A DNA stretch of 20,369 nt from Dunaliella salina (GCA_002284615.2 MU070310.1:67675-88043); one strand, 5' to 3'; shown: positions 1 through 7,960, numbered from the stretch's first letter. A program made the numbers and translations. Notes: a model not told the origin generated them from the sequence alone.

Positions 1-31
1 CACACACACGCACAAACACACGCGCGCAAGT
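1..31. repeat. CA/CG microsatellite edge
   Basis: Alternating CA and CG dinucleotides with single-base interruptions, cut by the window edge. About 160 bp of unassigned sequence follow before the first transposon. Confidence 0.85.
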
Positions 32-189
32 ACATCCAAGGACTTCACCGATTTCCTGTGATGCTTGCAATGTCCCCCCTCTTGTCATCTTCGATAGCTA
101 CAACAGTAAAATGATGCAACCCGATTGATGTGCATTAACAGTAAATAGAAATTAGTTTAAAGAAATTTTTAAAGTATGAGATTCACCAG

Positions 190-1556
190 CAGGGGCGTGT
201 CACCGTTGTGTGGACCTGTGATCTTGAATTTGACCACCTTGTCCACTGAATTACAAAAAGAAAAGCATACCACCGGAATCTGTAGTTCAATTCCTACTCT
301 TTTTATTTTGTGGTTTGGTGGGCAAGGGCGATCTATGCCAGATCAAAGTTTGGCAGGAGGTTTGAAAAACATTGGAATTTTGACCCCAAATTTTAAATTT
401 AGGCAGGAGGGGGCTGGAAGCATAACTTTTGACACTAAAGGGGTTATCCTTTAAAAAAAATATATATATATTTTTGGAATCCTGAGATCAAGAGCTATTG
501 ATTGGTATATATGGGTCCGATCAGAGAGGGTCAGGGATGGTGGGTGGTTGGGGGGGGGGTCGACTTTTTGGGACCCCCCCTTCATAATTTTTTTTGAGCC
601 ATTTCTACAGATTTCCAAATACATCATTGGAATCCTGAGCTCAAGAAGTGTTGACTGGCACCCTCTTTGTGCAAATTGGGTAAAAGGGGGGTCTACATGC
701 ATGAATCAAAGTCAATGCCACATGCGCATGAGTGTGGAGAGGCAAACATGCAGCAACCCAATTCAAACTTCCAGGATAGTGACAATGTTTAATTCGTTCT
801 TGCATGGTGAAGTCAGAAGGGCGCTTTGTGTACTTGCAAGTCAGTTGTGGGTGCCTGGAGAGGTAGGCTTGCATGGGCGCCCGCTCCTCATAATTGTTTG
901 CCTCATGACTCTGCTCCGGTCCAATTTTTCAGTGTGCTGAGTATGCAGATGGATGCAGAATTAAAAGAGGAACAGACTGGTACCTTTTTGTCTGGATTGG
1001 GGCACTGCAAGGGGGGTTTTGGGGGTGGTAGGTGGGTCAAGGGGGTCCCGCCCAGAATTTTGGCATGGTGTCCACTCCTTTTTTTTCTCCCCCTCCTAAT
1101 TTAGGCCTAATTATGGTTAAAAAGGTGTTGTAATGAAAAAAAACAATGTGGAAGAAAAGCTCACTGGAAGTGATCCCTGAGTGAAAGCAAAGATGAGTGC
1201 TCAGAGGCCTACCTACGCTCCTAGACGTTCGTGCCCACCCTGACCCGGCCAGGCCACCAATTGACCCCATTTCTCTTGTAGTGTTGTATGCTGTATCACT
1301 GCCACAAACCTCGGGGGTCAAAATTTGACGAAATGGGATAGGGTGGGAAATTCCCGTATTTCACCACTTAGCCCTTTTTTCCCCTTTTGGAGCACCCTAG
1401 CTCAACACAAAGCCAATTTTTCACACCTTTCTTTGCAGAGTTGTGCTTTTAAAACCTCAAAGCATGCCTGTGAAAAAAGTTTGGTGTGGTCAGAAGGGCC
1501 CAGAAAAGTTTTGGATCGCTGAACCCCCAAAACAGGCCCTGTGACACCCCCCCCGG
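190..1556 (+). mobile_element. TE-D copy A, non-autonomous TIR DNA transposon (degraded)
   Basis: The ends match those of copy B at 9084-10350. The left end reads CAGGGGCGTGTCACCG and the right end carries GTGACACCCCCC, its inverted counterpart. Two internal blocks are shared with copy B: a stretch after the left TIR (roughly 200-275), and the 3' third (roughly 1090-1554), which ends in 'ttttggatcgctgaa' and 'acaggccctgtgacac' in both. The middle differs: this copy has about 600 bp not seen in copy B, including a direct repeat of 'ttggaatcctgag' (472 and 628) and a G-run/C-run hairpin near 550-590. No clear target-site duplication remains. Only short unconnected frames occur and no transposase is visible, so it depended on a partner elsewhere. 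Confidence 0.7.
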
Positions 1557-1964
1557 GTTAACTGGGATTAACAATGAATTAAATGCCAGTTTTGACATAA
1601 CAATAAATTAACATGCCAACTTTGCAATTTTGCTGTTATTTGACACAACCTGATTATTGTGCATTGAAGGCTGCTGAGTGCAAGGATGCCCCTGGTATTG
1701 CTTCGTGTGGTGCCGCAGCACTGTAGAGCCTGCTTTTGCCAATTGTGGCTTCATTAATGATTGGTGACTTACATGGAATATGAGCTATCTTTTCATTGAG
1801 ACAAACCCAATGATTTGTGGCTTCATTAAGAGTGCAGAGCTATCTTGTGAAATGTCATCCAATCTTTGGGCCACCCACGGGGACTATCGCTAGATCCACT
1901 TTTGCTCTGAAAATGAAGCTCTGACCTGATATCACTGTTTGCCACTCCTTCTTCCCTTGCACAG
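1557..1964. other. unassigned spacer
   Basis: No gene or known element seen. It holds an imperfect direct repeat: 'tgtggcttcattaa' followed by 'gagctatctt' occurs near 1744-1792 and again near 1816-1844. The last 25 bases before 1965 are pyrimidine-rich and end in CACAG, resembling a 3' splice site. Confidence 0.5.
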
Positions 1965-2091
1965 GATTGAGCCTGTCTTAGATGAGCTAGACCCAGACGT
2001 AGAAAAGGGTGGATCGAGGCCAGTGGGGCAAGTTGCAAAAGTTCTTGGGGCTGATGGAAGGCTTCAGCAGCAGCAAGAGCAGCAGCAGTGA
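1965..2091 (+). CDS. putative exon remnant, acidic then Gln-rich (unrecognised)
   Basis: A good 3' splice site (pyrimidine tract then CACAG, AG at 1963-1964) leads into a frame open from 1966 to a TGA at 2089. The product begins IEPVLDELDPDVEKGG and continues RPVGQVAKVLGADG, ending in a Gln/Glu run encoded by CAG/CAA. The second half is the first unit of the 120-bp tandem repeat, and the later units keep the same frame and the same TGA. I do not recognise the protein. The composition looks like real coding sequence, so it may be an exon of a host gene or a gene relic. No upstream partner exon was identified, and the tandem array may be simple exon amplification. Confidence 0.3.
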
Positions 2092-2363
2092 CAAACGGCT
2101 TGACGTATGATTTGCTCAGTGGGAAAGGGTGGATTGATGCCAGTGGGGCAAGTTGCAGAAGTTCTTGGGGCTGATGGAAGGCTTCAGCAGCAGCAAGAGC
2201 TGCAGCAATGACAAACGGCTTGACGTATGATTTGCTCAGTGGGAAAGGGTGGACCGAGGCCAGTGGGGCAAGTTGCAAAAGATCTTGGGGCTGATGGCAG
2301 GTTTCAGCAGCAGCAAGAGCAGCAGCAGTGACACACGACTCAACGTATGACTTGACGTATGAC
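2004..2363. repeat. 120-bp tandem repeat, three units
   Basis: The anchor 'cagtggggcaagttgca' recurs at 2021, 2141 and 2261, an exact 120-bp period. Each unit contains CAG-rich sequence and ends with 'cttgacgtatga'. Because 120 is a multiple of 3, frames stay open through the array on both strands; on the minus strand this gives a 40-residue repeat (1826-2278) that I regard as a by-product of the periodicity. Units two and three carry 'tttgctcag' before the open frame, a possible repeated 3' splice site. Confidence 0.9.
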
Positions 2364-2495
2364 TTGCCATACGACTTGGCATATGACTTGACATGACGTT
2401 TGCCTTGCAGTGACGTATGACTTCAAGTCATTGACTTGTCATACCACTTGACGTACGGCTTGACATACGGCTTGACATATGCTTTGCTCAGTGGG
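2336..2495. repeat. degenerate ~12-bp minisatellite
   Basis: Runs of variants of TTGACGTATGAC (TTGACATACGGC, TTGCCATACGAC and so on). The unit appears to derive from the end of the 120-bp repeat, whose junction sequence 'cttgacgtatgatttgctcag' it resembles; the array ends at a second near-copy of 'tttgctcagtggga' (2481-2494). Confidence 0.8.
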
Positions 2496-2685
2496 ACAGG
2501 CATTGCGCAAAGCTGTTCACAACCATTTGCATGTGCCATCTGCCTAGCTTCAATTTTCAAAAGGATTTGTTTATGCCTTAGCGGAGAGAAAACTTTTTTT
2601 CCAAATCCTGGCTTTTAAGTGCACTTCACATATCTTAATACAGACAACGCATGTGCGCGTGCCTGCACACTTACAACACCCACGT

Positions 2686-2710
2686 GCGCGCGCGCGCACA
2701 CACACACATG

Positions 2711-2804
<94 letters not shown>

Positions 2805-2870
2805 CATATATAAATCTGTATGTGTATGGTTACAATGGTTACGATGTATGTATGTATATATGTATGTATA
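2686..2870. repeat. (CA)n microsatellite with CG and TA/GTAT flanks
   Basis: CGCGCGCG then (CA)n of about 45 units to 2798, followed by TATATACATATATA and GTATGTAT-type repeats to about 2870. Frames coding poly-Thr-His or poly-Cys-Val across it are meaningless. Confidence 0.98.
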
Positions 2871-2876
2871 AACGCT

Positions 2877-3071
2877 TTCGTTCTTTTTTCTTTTCTTTTC
2901 TTTCTTCTTTACATGCCGCAGCGCGTTTTCAATTGATTAAATAATTATTTGGGCCCCTCAGAGTGTGGAGTGACTTGAAAATTACTCTTTCCAAGGCCTC
3001 AGAAAGGGAGTCACTTTATGTAAGCATTCCATAGCCCCAAAATGGAGCCCTGCGCTGCAATGGTGCTGTAA
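2877..3071. other. TTTTC-rich tract and unassigned sequence
   Basis: 2880-2912 is a TTTTC/TTTC tract resembling the tails of the retroelements below, but no conserved 3' hairpin precedes it, so it is not called as an element end. The rest of the stretch shows no recognisable feature. Confidence 0.4.
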
Positions 3072-3282
3072 ACCCTTGTCAAGAACCTATTCAGGGAGCT
3101 GCCCAGCGTGTGCTCGGTGCTAGGGGAAGCTCAGGCAGTAGCTGGGAGCGTGGGGGAGGCAGACCTTCAAGAACTTGCAATTGTTATTGCTGAAGATTTT
3201 GTGTGGACCCCACAGCCGCAGCTCCCAGTCATCCATCAAGGCATCGAGGGGCAGGGGCTGCGGGATGAGCTCAGGAAGAGTT
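3072..3282 (+). CDS. putative exon remnant (unrecognised)
   Basis: A frame is open from after the TAA at 3069 until it runs into an antisense retroelement 3' end near 3286. The product includes NLFRELPSVCSVLGEAQAV and, further on, LQELAIVIAEDFVWTPQ. The mix of acidic, hydrophobic and Gln residues looks coding rather than random. Two AG dinucleotides after pyrimidine-containing stretches (around 3080 and 3093) could be acceptor sites. I do not recognise the family. It may be a host exon interrupted by insertions on its right side. Confidence 0.3.
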
Positions 3283-3285
3283 CCC

Positions 3286-3430
3286 AAAAACGTCTACGCG
3301 GGCCTGATTCCGCATGCATTAATGGAAGGTTCCCTAATTAGCAAGCTAGCAGGGGCCTTATCGGAAGGCCCTCAAAACCTACACTACTATGTGCAGGGGA
3401 GCTTAGCCCCAGACATAGCTACTCCGCCGG
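3286..3430 (-). mobile_element. RHE-A 3' end fragment
   Basis: Read on the minus strand this ends 'gcatgcggaatcaggcc' then CGCGTAGAC, matching the RHE-A terminus; the hairpin arms ATGCGG and CCGCGT pair with one G-T. Upstream are the RHE-A 3'-UTR landmarks 'agtgtaggttttgagggcc', 'tgctagcttgcta' and 'gggaacctt'. No coding part is retained. The tail is short (ACGTTTTTGG). Confidence 0.65.
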
Positions 3431-3979
3431 CTTCCAAGGTTAGTCCACCTCGCCAGCTCCTTCCAGATCAGACCTTCCATGCAGCAGGGGCGTGCAGCAG
3501 TGGCGTGGGTTGGCAGCGGAGTAACAGCGGCTCCATGCACGTACTTCCAGCCAAGCATGAGTGCAGGAGGCCTCTGGAGCTGGCTTGCAGCGCAGGCGGG
3601 GTGCGCGCAAGTGCCAGGTGGCGGACATTGGCGCAGAAGTGGTGGTGGAGAAGGCGTTCAGAGGTGTCTCAGCTTGGGTCTGCATAACTGCGTGCTCACC
3701 TCCCGCTCCTGAAGTTGGCCCCTGTGCAAGAGGGGGGCCCATGCTGAGACGTTGGATGGCTTTCTCTGAGCCTTAAGGGTGGGTCTTGAGTTTGCTGGAC
3801 CGGGCCTGCATGACAGGTTGTGTCGTAGGTCCCATGGTGGAGGCCAACTTGCCACCACCCCTCCCTCTCGGTCAGTGTGGTGGGGCCCTGTCATTCATGC
3901 AGGTTACCTTTCCTTAATGCACACGGCCAGACTTGGACTGCGTAGTCTTTTCTTTTCTTTTTTTTTCTTTTCCAGATCA
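3431..3979 (+). mobile_element. SE-A element, subfamily with inverted core
   Basis: The 3' 130 bp match the SE-A copy at 11191-11576, including 'gtgtggtggggccctgtcattca', 'ggccagacttggactgcgtagtc' and a TTTTC tail (3950-3975). The internal segment at about 3712-3850 matches that copy in reverse-complement orientation. The part at 3640-3840 read on minus matches 7731-7900. 'Catgcagcaggggcgtgcagcag' (3478-3500) is shared with 11275-11297. Overlapping short frames on both strands are not conserved between copies, so I treat it as non-coding. Confidence 0.65.
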
Positions 3980-4007
3980 GAGGCACGTCCATCTTGTGGA
4001 GGTCAAA
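3980..4007 (+). pseudogene. scrap of RHE endonuclease domain
   Basis: Nine codons reading RHVHLVEVK, the same strand-helix piece as RHVHLIEIK in the endonuclease of the RHE-B copy at 13948-14859. It is wedged between the tail of the SE-A element and the 3' end of a minus-strand RHE-C copy. Too short for a firm call, but the match covers the catalytic E-x-K. Confidence 0.4.
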
Positions 4008-4145
4008 GTCTACGTTGGACATGCGTGCGTTAAGGAAAGACACAAAAGTCAGCACCGACGCTAACAGTGAGTCCTACCAATTGAGGCAAACTATGAGCAA
4101 CCAAGCTGATGCAGGTCTGGTGGGTTCAACCCAAGTTGTTGGTAA
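4005..4145 (-). mobile_element. RHE-C 3' end fragment
   Basis: On minus, the end of the frame reads LNPPDLHQLGCS then a stop (codon at 4091-4093). The copy at 8049-8562 ends SDPHELGCS, with homologous 3'-UTR ('tcactgttagcg', 'gactttt.tgtctttcc') and terminus 'cacgca...acgtagac'. The terminal hairpin is degraded and no TTTTC tail remains. Confidence 0.6.
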
Positions 4146-4212
4146 CAAAGGCAGCAGGAACGAGAAACACCTGGATCAGGGTCTACAGGTCCCTGAAAAC
4201 ATATCAAGAGCT
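4146..4212 (+). mobile_element. RHE-A old copy, left part (split by 4213-6586)
   Basis: Encodes LDQGLQVPENISRA, matching LDQGIQIPENTSRA at 5834-5875 in the younger copy, where the next residues are IPDWVFPN. Here those next residues are found only at 6591 onward, on the far side of the younger element. The left part ends AGCT (4209-4212) and the right part starts AGCT (6587-6590). Confidence 0.7.
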
Positions 4213-4554
4213 CCACACGATGATGAAATGATGTTTAAACTCCTACGCCACGCAGTGCACTCCTCCCTCCATTCCACAGATCCAGTTGCCACCTTCATGT
4301 TCCTGCCCCACTGGAGAGGCTTTAGCTGTAACGCGTATATGAGCTGTCTGACACAATACCCAGATACTGCAAAAGTTCTTGCCAAATTCCCTGCCAGAAA
4401 CATCCAATTCCAAGCACCACAACACTGATTTGATACCATACCCAATCCTGCCCCACTTTCCTATCCTATGCAACTCATTGTTGTGTGGAACCGTGATGCC
4501 AGAGTAATGCTAGATACCACAAACACTGGTTTTAGTCCCTCCAGCAAGATGTAA
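4213..4554 (+). pseudogene. RHE-A domain upstream of RNase H (unrecognised), broken
   Basis: The frame reads MMFKLLRHAVHSSL, then VATFMFLPHW, then after an in-frame TGA (4426-4428) PMQLIVVWNRDARVML to a stop at 4552. The RHE-B copy at 12536-13240 has the same order: ALQHAIYSAI, TATFMFLPAW, LRIFAVWNTAARI. Conservation across two divergent families shows it was a real protein region. Its function is not known to me. A LP-x-W motif followed by a W-N segment is loosely reminiscent of the C-terminal part of Dam-like adenine methyltransferase domains, but no NPPF-type catalytic motif is visible. Confidence 0.55.
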
Positions 4555-4749
4555 AGCAAGTTACACCAGAAGCTTGCTGGCTACCTTTGGATACTCCAAA
4601 TACTTTCATGCCGCTGCATACCCACCAACACCTAGCATCAAATACTTGGAAACAGAAATTCCAATCACTCCCCCCTTGGGGACATCCATAGCTGCTCACA
4701 TAAGTGCCCTCAGGAAAGGGCAGAATTCACCCCTGCCAACTTCAACGAG

Positions 4750-5550
4750 ATGTTCACACCTAAAGTCAAGGATTGGAGGGAAATCACCTACACTGATGGC
4801 AGTGTGATTAAACACAAAGATGACGATTCCCCACCCCTTTCCGGTTCAGGTGTTTACAAACCAGGAAGTGACACTGCTGCACACTCCCAACACTTGCAAC
4901 TGCACATAAAAGCCAACGGCCATAAGCCAACCAATACCATCACCAGAGCAGAACTTGTGGGTATCCTTGTGGCACTCCAACACGAGCAAACTGAGATTGC
5001 CACTGATAGTGCATCCTGCCTTTTTCAGACTTCTAATCAAACCCTCAACCCGATGCGCATGAGGTATCACCTACATGCAGAGCTCATTCATACAATATCA
5101 ACCATATTAGAGCAATCCCCTCACCCTATCCATTTTTACAAAGTCAAAGCCCACTCTGGCATCATAGGAAATGAGGGGGCCGACGCTTGCGCTCGCACTT
5201 TCCGCAGTTCTCTCTCGCACCATAGACATTGCACTTCCAGATGGCAGGGACCCTTTCACAATTTCTATTGGCTTTCATTGAAGACCTCTTCCACACAAAA
5301 TGATGGCATGCACCGCTCCCACACGCTTCCGATGCACTATCTCACCAACCTGAGCGACAAACTTAAAACACACATGCACAAGAAACACAAGCTTGGCTCT
5401 GCTGACACCTCTGGATACCACTACCAGAAATGGCAGAAGCTTAACATTGCCACACCACCACCACCAATGCCAACACTGAAGCTTACAACCCAACCCCTCA
5501 ACTTGCAAACAAGGAGATCAGCAGCTCCTTCTGGAAAAGCCCAAAGATAA
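4750..5550 (+). CDS. RNase H domain of RHE-A (part of broken element ORF)
   Basis: A 266-residue open frame. The four RNase H1 carboxylates are in place: D16 in YTDGS, E68 in TRAEL, D86 in ATDSA and D145 in NEGAD, with the conserved His at 135 in AHSGIIGNE. RNase H degrades the RNA strand of RNA/DNA hybrids during retrotransposition. Residues 150-266 form a linker with a conserved HMHKKHKLG segment also found in RHE-B (HMHSKHKLG). The ATG at 4750 is only the first Met of an open stretch that extends to about 4690; the true element ORF began further 5'. The frame is lost near 5540, just before the CCHC region. Neighbouring domains lie in other frames, so the product as it stands is unlikely to function. 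Confidence 0.75.
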   Translation: MFTPKVKDWREITYTDGSVIKHKDDDSPPLSGSGVYKPGSDTAAHSQHLQLHIKANGHKPTNTITRAELVGILVALQHEQTEIATDSASCLFQTSNQTLNPMRMRYHLHAELIHTISTILEQSPHPIHFYKVKAHSGIIGNEGADACARTFRSSLSHHRHCTSRWQGPFHNFYWLSLKTSSTQNDGMHRSHTLPMHYLTNLSDKLKTHMHKKHKLGSADTSGYHYQKWQKLNIATPPPPMPTLKLTTQPLNLQTRRSAAPSGKAQR

Positions 5551-5573
5551 TCCTTAAACAGCAAATAAATCTT

Positions 5574-6317
5574 ATGATGTATCGAACGGATACACTGTAC
5601 ACACAGAGTCATGCCTCCAACTTCAATTTTTCCAGTTCTGATAGATGCCCACTCTGTGCAAATACGGACAGCATTTATCACGTTCTGCTTAGGTGTACCA
5701 ACTCAACAATGAGTGGGATGCACACCAACAGACACCATGCGGCCCTTAGTCTCTGTGTAGAAGCCTTGAGTAAAGGCCGGTATGGCTCATCCCTCATTAG
5801 CATGGATGGCTGCAATCATGACAGACTTCTGGATCAAGGCATACAAATCCCTGAAAACACCTCTCGAGCTATTCCAGATTGGGTTTTCCCAAATGACATT
5901 GCCTCACCTGCTCGGCACCAAAGCCGCCCTGATGCTCTTTTTGTGCGTCCCATCCCAGGCAGATAAGCCCACCTTGATCCTACCAAGATCCCCCCAAAAG
6001 ATAGAGATATTCACCTCGTCGAACTTAAATTCTGCCCTGACACAAATCCCTTCATCACTTTAGAACGTGCACAGACTCAACATTCCCACATTCTAACTAG
6101 ATTTAAAACATGCAGCTTAAGAAACCCAAACAGGAATAACAAAGTGAATTTGCATACCATCTTAATTGGTGTGGGTGGCACGATTTACAATGAGCTAACA
6201 ATTTCACCTCTCATAAATCTGGGTCAAACCAAACAGAAAGCCAAATCACTAGCATCCAAGCTCAGGGACCATGCCATCCAAAGATTATCCACCTCATTAA
6301 CACTAGACATTAATTAA
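5574..6317 (+). pseudogene. CCHC zinc motif and PD-(D/E)xK endonuclease of RHE-A
   Basis: One frame with a single internal stop (TAA 5964-5966). It starts with a zinc motif C-x2-C-x7-H-x4-C (CPLC...YHVLLRC), the spacing typical of the restriction-like endonuclease region of R2- and Dualen-type retrotransposons. Downstream come RPDALFV, then after the stop DIHLVELKFCPDT, giving the D...E-x-K arrangement of PD-(D/E)xK nucleases. The C-terminal helical part reads ILIGVGGTIYNELT, then NLGQTKQKAKSLASKL. The enzyme nicks the target DNA to prime reverse transcription. In the sister copy at 6587 the codon at the stop position is Arg, so this is a private nonsense change. The frame ends at 6317, just before the pyrimidine tract of a possible splice acceptor. 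Confidence 0.75.
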
Positions 6318-6333
6318 GACACTTTGCTTTCAG

Positions 6334-6441
6334 AGGGCATCTGGGAGGGGGTTTGCTGGGCGCACGGCGGCGGCTGAGGACGGAAGAAGGAGAGTCCAAG
6401 CGCTCAGGGGCATGGCTAGCAATCCTCCAGATCCCCATTAG
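6334..6441 (+). pseudogene. C-terminal Arg-rich segment ending NPPDPH (RHE-A)
   Basis: A frame beginning after 'ctttgctttcag' reads QRASGRGF, then DGRRRVQALRGMASNPPDPH and a TAG at 6439. The older copy (7042-7149) keeps the same frame with QGASGRGF and GMASSNPPDPH. It is one frame out of register with the endonuclease frame, and the conserved CTTTGCTTTCAG at the join looks like a 3' splice site, though a plain frameshift is equally possible. The same terminal peptide closes the ORF of RHE-B. Confidence 0.5.
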
Positions 6442-6534
6442 TTCTGTCTCTTGCTCTCTCCCAGGCTAGTTTTGTCTAGTTTAGGTGGAGGGCCTCCTGG
6501 TGGGGCCTCTAACTTTTGTTAGGGGTTCTTCCCT

Positions 6535-6586
6535 CAATGCACGCGGCCTTTGGCTTGCGTAGACTTTTCTTTTCTTTTCTTTTCTT
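6535..6586 (+). promoter_or_regulatory. RHE-A 3' terminal hairpin and TTTTC tail
   Basis: ACGC-G-GCC-TTT-GGC-TT-GCGT (6541-6560) folds into a 4+3 bp hairpin, followed by AGAC and five TTTTC-type repeats. In stringent non-LTR elements such 3' hairpins are what the reverse transcriptase recognises. Homologous hairpins with compensating changes close all other RHE and SE copies here. Confidence 0.65.
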
Positions 6587-6917
6587 AGCTATTCCAGACT
6601 GGGTTTTCCCTAATGGTACTGGCTCCCCCGCCCAGCACCAAACCCGCCCTGATGCTGTCTTTGTGCACCCTCTTCCAAGCAGACGAACTCACCTTGATCC
6701 TTCCAAGATCCCTCCTCAAGACAGGGACATACATCTTGTTGGATTAAAATTCTGTCCCGACACAAACCCCTTCATCACTCTAGAACGTGCAGGGACCCAA
6801 CATTCTCACACCATGACCAGACTTAAAACCCACAGCTCCAGAAGTCCAAACAGCAATAACAAAGTGACTTTGCACATCGTCTTAATTAGTGTGGCCAGTG
6901 CCATCTACAACGAGTAA
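6587..6917 (+). pseudogene. RHE-A endonuclease fragment with altered catalytic site
   Basis: Reads IPDWVFPNGTG, RPDAVFVHPL and DIHLVGLKFCPDT to a stop at 6915. The Glu of the E-x-K motif (VELK in the younger copy) is Gly here, which should abolish nuclease activity. The region after the stop still resembles the family (INLGLTKQKA in the younger-copy register), so the frame decayed after insertion. Confidence 0.65.
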
Positions 6918-7310
6918 ACCTTTACACCCTTTATAAATCTGGGCTTGACTAAACAAAAAGCCATATCACTAGCAGCCATCGGACCATGCCATCCAAAGAT
7001 GAACCACTATCAAAAACACCAGACACGCTCTTTGCTTTCAGGGGGCTTCTGGGAGGGGGTTTGCTAGGTGCGCGGCGGCGGAGGATGGGAGGAGGAGAGT
7101 CTGGGCATCAAGAGGCATGGCGAGCAGCAACCCTCCAGATCCACATTAGATCTGCTTCTGGCTCTCTCCTTGGCTAGCTGTGTCTAGTGTAGGTTTTGAG
7201 GGCATTCTGGTGAGGCCACTGCTACCTTGCTAGCTTGCTAGCTTGTTAGTGGTCCTTCCCTTAATGCACGCGGCCTCTGACTTGCGCAGACATTTCTTTT
7301 CTTTTTCTTT
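6587..7310 (+). mobile_element. RHE-A old copy, right part
   Basis: Continues the fragment at 4146-4212. It contains the endonuclease C-terminal part, the 'tttgctttcagggggc' acceptor-like sequence (near 7031), the Arg-rich segment ending ASSNPPDPH (stop 7147-7149), a 3' UTR with TAGCTTGC repeats, the hairpin at 7268-7287 and a TTTTC tail to about 7310. Older than the copy inserted in it. Confidence 0.75.
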
Positions 7311-7470
7311 TGTTGGTAATCAGTCCAATTGTATGCCTCGCTCCTCTGCAAACAGCCCCTCCCGAAATGCCTCCCCTCTGGATCCCCCGTTGCTTAGATT
7401 GCTGAGTTGGATGGCATGTTTGGCGTTGACATTTTTGACAAGTCTTGAGTCAAGACCCTTGACAGCATGA
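7311..7470 (-). mobile_element. RHE-C fragment (endonuclease C-terminus)
   Basis: On minus it encodes HAVKGLDSRLVKNVNAKHAI and a Gly/Arg/Glu-rich continuation to a stop near 7325. It aligns with HAVKTLTKINNTKMPSN of the copy at 8049-8562. 5'-truncated; its start abuts the 3' end of another RHE-C copy at 7471. Confidence 0.55.
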
Positions 7471-7578
7471 TAGAAGATAAAGAAGTCCACGCTGGGCAAA
7501 GTCTGGTGTGCTACTGCTTATTACTGTAAGGGAAGAACAGTCGCTGCTGAAACTGAGAGTGTAAGTCCCACCAGTTCA
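7471..7578 (-). mobile_element. RHE-C 3' end fragment
   Basis: On minus, 'gcacaccagactttgcccagcgtgg' and 'acttctttatc' match the RHE-C terminus at 8049-8095 (hairpin plus tail). About 80 bp of 3' UTR precede it. The 5' start lies at the tail of an SE-A copy. Confidence 0.5.
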
Positions 7579-7960
7579 GACCAACAGAAAAAGAAGCAAG
7601 AAAAGGAAACAAAAAGTTTACGCAAGCCAGAGGCTGTGTGCATGAAGGGAAAGTCCCCAAAGAAGCACAGAAGTCTACTCCTGCAAGTTGCTCCACCTAG
7701 GACGCTCATGACACTGCTGTCAAGATGACCTGTCCAGCATACTCAAGACCCCCCTTAGCCTCCAAGGAGTTATCTGACATCACAGCTTGGGCCGGCCTCT
7801 TGCATAGGGGCCAGTTGAAGCCAGGAGGTGAGCGTGCAGTCATGCATAACCGAGCTGAGATCACTCCTCCTCTCAGGCTGTCCCACCGCGCCAACTTCCA
7901 GGAACACTCCCTGGGCCGAAGCCTGCTGCCCTTGCTACAGGGCTGTGTACACCCTTGATA
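7579..7960 (-). mobile_element. SE-A element, subfamily with inverted core
   Basis: On minus the 3' end (7690 to 7579) reads 'gtagacttctgtgcttct', 'cttcatgcacacagcctctgg', 'cttgcgtaaac' and a pyrimidine tail, matching SE-A. The adjoining segment 7691-7960 matches the SE-A core in the opposite orientation. The breakpoint ('ggtggag' then 'caacttg') is the same as in the copy at 3431-3979, so both descend from one rearranged source. The plus-strand frame at 7725-7958 is not maintained in relatives. Confidence 0.6.

Larger units (their letters stand above)
4213..6586 (+). mobile_element. RHE-A copy, 5'-truncated RNase H/endonuclease retroelement
   Basis: A single insertion of 2.37 kb containing, in order: an unrecognised domain with an FMFLP-W motif, RNase H, CCHC zinc motif, PD-(D/E)xK endonuclease, Arg-rich linker with a SNPPDPH-like end, 3' UTR, terminal hairpin (6541-6560) and (TTTTC)n tail (6562-6586). 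It lies inside an older copy of the same family, flanked by AGCT (4209-4212 and 6587-6590). The domain order RNase H, CCHC, restriction-like endonuclease matches the C-terminal half of Dualen/RandI non-LTR elements. No reverse transcriptase is present, consistent with 5' truncation. The reading frame is broken by stops at 4426 and 5964 and by frameshifts between 4550 and 4720 and near 5540. Confidence 0.8.

Noticed and set aside
451..702. Short frames inside TE-D copy A as a transposase remnant
   Set aside because: No DDE/DDD signature or similarity between copies A and B in this part.
1826..2278. 150-residue minus-strand protein with 40-residue repeats
   Set aside because: A 120-bp period keeps any stop-free frame open; the plus-strand frame with a splice-like entry is a better coding candidate.
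2335..2480. CRISPR-like array of short direct repeats
   Set aside because: Units are contiguous 12-mers without unique spacers; a minisatellite in a eukaryotic context.
2571..2944. Poly-Cys-Val and poly-Thr-His open frames
   Set aside because: They are translations of the CA microsatellite.
3440..3742. 100-residue minus-strand frame (MGPPLAQGPTSGAGGE)
   Set aside because: It lies wholly in SE-A; related copies have frameshifts and a different continuation.
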